The notes under the pieces: generated by a model | Databases searched by the model: none | Seen by the model: the letters and a program-made list of their open reading frames with translations, nothing else | What the model was told of the DNA's origin: nothing | Translations under genes and position numbers: made by a program | Assembly: GCA_001701115.1 (NCBI GenBank) | Contig: DAAJ01000021.1 | Coordinates: 5,844-15,863, forward strand | DNA length: 10,020 nucleotides | Direction of reading: 5' to 3' | From: Bacteroidales bacterium GP2 | GTDB lineage: Bacteria; Bacteroidota; Bacteroidia; Bacteroidales; Muribaculaceae | Shown: positions 7,801 to 10,020 of the stretch, one piece after another | Layout of the letters: each line of letters begins with the position of its first letter | How positions within the stretch are numbered: position 1 is the stretch's first letter

Positions 7801-7998
7801 TGAAGTGGTTAGAGAGGATGCACATAAACTACTGCACGCATCTGAGGTTGGATTCCCAGATGAGTGCCGCAGTTGGTGCCATACGGAGTGAACTTGAGGT
7901 TCATGATGCGCTCACTATTAACTTTGTCATTTATGCCGGAATCCAAAGCTTGCCTATAAAGGGCAGTTATGGAGACATTCTGACAAGAAAACTACCTT
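7801..7998 (-). promoter_or_regulatory. Putative long 5' leader of the export operon
   Basis: If transcription starts 5 to 7 nt downstream of the -7 element, at about 7997-7999, roughly 200 nt precede the start codon of the transferase gene. The only structure I can point to is a small perfect stem, TGAAC-TTGAG-GTTCA (7889-7903), and the short frame described separately. I do not recognise a known riboswitch or a strong intrinsic terminator. In Bacteroides capsule operons the leader is where UpxY-type NusG-like factors act; whether that applies here is inference. Confidence 0.4.
7809..7904 (-). CDS. Candidate 31-codon leader ORF (unproven)
   Basis: An ATG frame of 31 codons, MNLKFTPYGTNCGTHLG onward, ends in TAA 8 bp before the transferase ATG and lies wholly within the predicted leader. 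It is in a different frame from the transferase, so it is not an N-terminal extension. No ribosome-binding motif helps, since Bacteroidota genes rarely show one. I recognise no domain and no run of a single amino acid as in attenuator peptides. It could be a chance frame. Confidence 0.15.
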   Translation of the reverse strand: MNLKFTPYGTNCGTHLGIQPQMRAVVYVHPL

Positions 7999-8013
7999 TT
8001 TTGCAAAGGTAGT
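7991..8013. repeat. Perfect 9-bp inverted repeat over the promoter -7 element
   Basis: ACTACCTTT (7991-7999) and AAAGGTAGT (8005-8013) are exact reverse complements with a 5-nt spacer. The right arm carries most of the -7 element of the operon promoter on the minus strand, so a dimeric repressor bound here would block the promoter. Read on the minus strand the hairpin is followed by TTTTC, so it might instead weakly terminate transcripts from the lipoprotein gene. The repeat itself is certain; its function is not. Confidence 0.6.
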
Positions 8014-8034
8014 AAAAAATGTTAAGGTTACAAA
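8004..8034 (-). promoter_or_regulatory. Bacteroidota-type promoter of the transferase-OPX-Wzz operon
   Basis: On the minus strand, TTTG (8034-8031) is followed after exactly 19 nt by TACCTTTG (8011-8004). This fits the established primary-sigma consensus of Bacteroides (TTTG or TTG, 19-21 nt, TAnnTTTG). The spacer is AT-rich. It lies in the gap between the lipoprotein gene stop (8066) and the transferase start (7800) and points at the latter, so the export operon need not depend on read-through from the Wzi gene. Confidence 0.75.
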
Positions 8035-8065
8035 TGTCCGGTTAAACTCTGCCGTGAAATTTATG

Positions 8066-8470
8066 TCAAAACTTGCGTAGGATAATCCGCACCACATCGT
8101 TTGTAATCGTGAGGTGCGATGAATTCAAACGTTCTATGCTGAATACTGTTTCAGTCGAGTATATGCCCCATTTGTTAAGTGGGGTGGCATCCTTGAAAGT
8201 CGGAAAATCCAGTTTAAGCGTTTTTCCTGAGTATGTCATGTTGGCAGTTGCTATTACCCCTGATGATGTCAGGTTCACAGTATGCAGATAGATGCAATAG
8301 AACAGATTTGTCGGTTCAGTAATCTCTCCTGTGGCAAGATTCTCTATGGTTATAATTCTCCATTGCCCGTCAAGGTCTCCATTAATTCCTCCTTTACGGC
8401 ATCCTGTAAGTAGAGTGATGGTAGATATTGCCACCAGTATATATATCAGTCTTTTAGTTATATATTTCAT
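8066..8470 (-). CDS. Small lipocalin-like lipoprotein
   Basis: The 134-residue product starts with a basic, hydrophobic signal ending in the clear lipobox LLTGC (C24), so it should be lipid-anchored, probably in the outer membrane. The mature part has DLDGQWRI near its start, alternating beta-strand-like segments, and ends HLTITNDVVRIILRKF. This pattern resembles the lipocalin-like domains of unknown function frequent in Bacteroidales lipoproteins (DUF4847-like); the assignment is tentative. The ATG at 8470 overlaps the TGA of the Wzi gene as ATGA, which suggests translational coupling; an ATG two codons earlier (8476) is equally possible. A longer in-frame extension to 8563 overlaps the Wzi gene and would bury the signal peptide, so I reject it. 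Its job is unknown, but the overlap suggests it works with the Wzi protein. Confidence 0.82.
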   Translation of the reverse strand: MKYITKRLIYILVAISTITLLTGCRKGGINGDLDGQWRIITIENLATGEITEPTNLFYCIYLHTVNLTSSGVIATANMTYSGKTLKLDFPTFKDATPLNKWGIYSTETVFSIERLNSSHLTITNDVVRIILRKF

Positions 8471-9933
8471 AGCCATCCGGTTTTTTTGATTGATACCATG
8501 ACTCCGACACTTGGACCAAGAAGCGCTCCTCCATCTGTGGCGATTGAAAATGTCCCGCTCCACCCAGGAAGTTTTCGTGGAGTGAACGTCGTTTCAATGA
8601 GTGTGTTGAAATTTCGCATAACCCTTGAAGCCGGGGTGTCGTATGTGCCCCAACTTCGGGTATATGAAAGCAGTAAACGATAGCCAACAAGTGGTGCAGG
8701 CTGCCCTTCTATTCCAAGATGATGAGCTTTCAGGCGGTTATGATAGAAGTATAAGATATGGTTGCTGTTATATATGGGCGATATGGCAAGCGGGTTGCCG
8801 ATGCCCATTCCCCATGTTTGCCATCCGGTATAAATATAATGATTGTAATACTGATCGCGTCCGCTCACCTGTTCAGGAATCTCAGGAGTATGGTCCCAAT
8901 AAACAGGTCCAGCCTGGTCTTTAGTATAAAGGTATTCATATACTATTGCGCTGACGAAGGGGTTTTTCGGAAGCCTGCCTTCGACCCCAAGCAACATATC
9001 GCGCCATGTATAGTCAAGAAACATCATTGAATGGTCTTCAAAATAATGGTCATAGTACATTTTGACAGACCATTTATTGTCTTTAGGAGTGTAGCTAAGT
9101 GCTGCGTTCCAATCTCCAACATGGTTGCCATATACATTGAGTTGTTCGCCAATTGGAGTGTCTGACCCACCCGAAGAAGGGATAATCACTTTCAGCCAAT
9201 CTTTCAATGAAGTAGGCATATTAATCACCTTGTCTCCTGTGATAGATTTGCCCCCGAATTGCGCAGCCATCTGCAAGCCGCCCTCAAATTCAATAGGGAA
9301 TCTGGTATGATCCCCGATTTTCAGGAAGCCGGCTTTGGAATGGAACAGCACTTTTTCAGTACGTTTTGAATTAGGGGCGGCAAAGTCTTTCTGCCATCTT
9401 CCATCTGTGAAAAATCCGTATGAGATATACCCTTTCACGGCAAGCCATCCTTTTGTCCAAGGCACATTTGTGTATTCCGGTATTCCGATTTTTGCTTGCG
9501 GAATCGGACGTGCGTTAGCTGAAAATGTAAGATTGCCGGTTGAGAGACGCGGATTGTTGAAACCTCCGGTAAATTCTTTGCTTCCCACAGTAAGACCAAG
9601 ACAACGATAGCGCAGGTCAGCATAAAGCTGCTGTACAATGAATGTTGATGTGAAATTATAAGCAAGGGCAAGATCCGCTCCCGCACCCCAGGCGAATCTT
9701 TTGCCATTTTGGTTTGCCTCCTTGAATATACCGGCGCGGAGATAACCGTTGTTCTTCTTTGTAGAGGAGAGTCCAAAACGGTTGTTCACTAACCAAAAAG
9801 GTGTATTGTTGCCGCTGCTGAAAGATGCATTCCCTTCAACTGAGTAACTGATGCTATCCGGCAAGTTGACCGCGTTGCAGCATAGGGAGCAAATAGTTGC
9901 AGCTGTGAGGAGAAAGAATTTTAACTTATGCAT
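8467..9933 (-). CDS. Capsule assembly Wzi family outer-membrane protein
   Basis: The 488-residue product has a signal peptide (MHKLKFFLLTAATICSL, cleavage near CNA, about residue 19) and then the Bacteroidota Wzi-like pattern GNNTPFWLVNNRFGLSS. Many amphipathic strands rich in Y, W and G follow, as expected for an outer-membrane beta-barrel. In E. coli, Wzi is an outer-membrane lectin that helps anchor capsule at the surface; the Bacteroidota members are longer and their exact role is less settled. Late segments such as LYFYHNRLKAHHLG and YRLLLSYTRSWGTYDTP look like typical barrel strands and loops of the family. The ATG at 9933 is chosen; three codons upstream lies only a TTG (9942). The gene is followed by the lipoprotein gene with a 4-bp overlap and is preceded by a likely promoter. 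Confidence 0.92.
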   Translation of the reverse strand: MHKLKFFLLTAATICSLCCNAVNLPDSISYSVEGNASFSSGNNTPFWLVNNRFGLSSTKKNNGYLRAGIFKEANQNGKRFAWGAGADLALAYNFTSTFIVQQLYADLRYRCLGLTVGSKEFTGGFNNPRLSTGNLTFSANARPIPQAKIGIPEYTNVPWTKGWLAVKGYISYGFFTDGRWQKDFAAPNSKRTEKVLFHSKAGFLKIGDHTRFPIEFEGGLQMAAQFGGKSITGDKVINMPTSLKDWLKVIIPSSGGSDTPIGEQLNVYGNHVGDWNAALSYTPKDNKWSVKMYYDHYFEDHSMMFLDYTWRDMLLGVEGRLPKNPFVSAIVYEYLYTKDQAGPVYWDHTPEIPEQVSGRDQYYNHYIYTGWQTWGMGIGNPLAISPIYNSNHILYFYHNRLKAHHLGIEGQPAPLVGYRLLLSYTRSWGTYDTPASRVMRNFNTLIETTFTPRKLPGWSGTFSIATDGGALLGPSVGVMVSIKKTGWL

Positions 9934-9971
9934 TCTAATCAAATGTAAATTGTATTATTGAATTGCGGGTG

Positions 9972-9979
9972 CAAATTTA
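9972..9979 (-). promoter_or_regulatory. Probable -7 element of the Wzi-lipoprotein operon promoter
   Basis: The minus strand reads TAAATTTG here, a full match to the Bacteroidota -7 consensus TAnnTTTG. The start of transcription would fall near 9965, about 32 nt before the Wzi ATG. I do not see a clear TTTG at the -33 position, so the promoter is incomplete by consensus. A small palindrome, GGC-AAAAAA-GCC (9980-9991), abuts the element on its upstream side. Confidence 0.5.
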
Positions 9980-10020
9980 GGCAAAAAAGCCGAGATTTCT
10001 TATAGATAGTTGTATATGTG

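Noticed and set aside
7800..8012. 70-codon plus-strand frame in the intergenic region
   Set aside because: It starts with TTG at the transferase start codon, has no promoter signal, and runs through the minus-strand promoter; no family resemblance.
7991..8013. Invertible promoter of the Bacteroides capsule type
   Set aside because: The inverted repeat is 9 bp with a 5-nt spacer, so the segment between the arms cannot carry a promoter to be flipped, and no recombinase gene is in the window.
8471..8563. Upstream extension of the lipoprotein to 8563
   Set aside because: It overlaps the Wzi gene, is rich in charged residues and would precede the signal peptide.
9934..9942. Wzi start at TTG 9942
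   Set aside because: An ATG three codons downstream (9933) gives a normal signal peptide beginning MHKLKFF and is the more likely start.

Overview
The window looks like chromosomal DNA of a Bacteroidales bacterium, probably of the Muribaculaceae/Bacteroides type. The evidence is the Bacteroidota promoter signature (TTTG, 19 nt, TAnnTTTG), the absence of Shine-Dalgarno motifs before starts, and the families present: outer-membrane export protein with multiple SLBB domains, Wzi capsule-assembly protein, and Bacteroidota-style lipoproteins. I see no tRNA, rRNA, CRISPR array, insertion sequence or phage gene.

Layout. Two genes point right at the left end: the 3' part of a LolC/LolE-type ABC transporter permease (open at the left edge to 1154), then a nitroreductase-fold protein with an apparent lipoprotein signal (1183-1797). 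From there everything points left. Reading the minus strand from right to left: a Wzi-family outer-membrane protein (9933-8467), whose stop overlaps the start of a small lipocalin-like lipoprotein (8470-8066). Then comes a 265-bp non-coding gap with a near-ideal Bacteroidota promoter. It is followed by a tightly packed five-gene run: polyprenyl-phosphate GlcNAc/HexNAc-1-phosphate transferase (7800-6652), OPX/Wza-like exporter (6623-4179), Wzz-type co-polymerase (4173-3028), GH73-like glucosaminidase (3002-2301) and queF (2295-1825). Gaps inside the run are 28, 5, 25 and 5 bp, so it is most likely one operon. It meets the nitroreductase gene tail to tail across 27 bp.

How the genes fit together. 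The transferase would start a lipid-linked glycan, the Wzz protein would set its chain length, the OPX protein would carry it across the periplasm and outer membrane, and Wzi with its lipoprotein partner would act at the cell surface. The glucosaminidase could open peptidoglycan for this trans-envelope machine (inference). queF, for queuosine synthesis, has no obvious link beyond co-transcription. Flippase, polymerase, further glycosyltransferases and a tyrosine kinase are absent, so this is an export and initiation core without a sugar-specific module.

I see no clearly novel multi-gene system. The points most worth a second look are the wecA-like promoter with an inverted repeat over its -7 element, the roughly 200-nt leader behind it, the Wzi-lipoprotein pair, the glucosaminidase inside the export operon, and the lipoprotein form of the nitroreductase.
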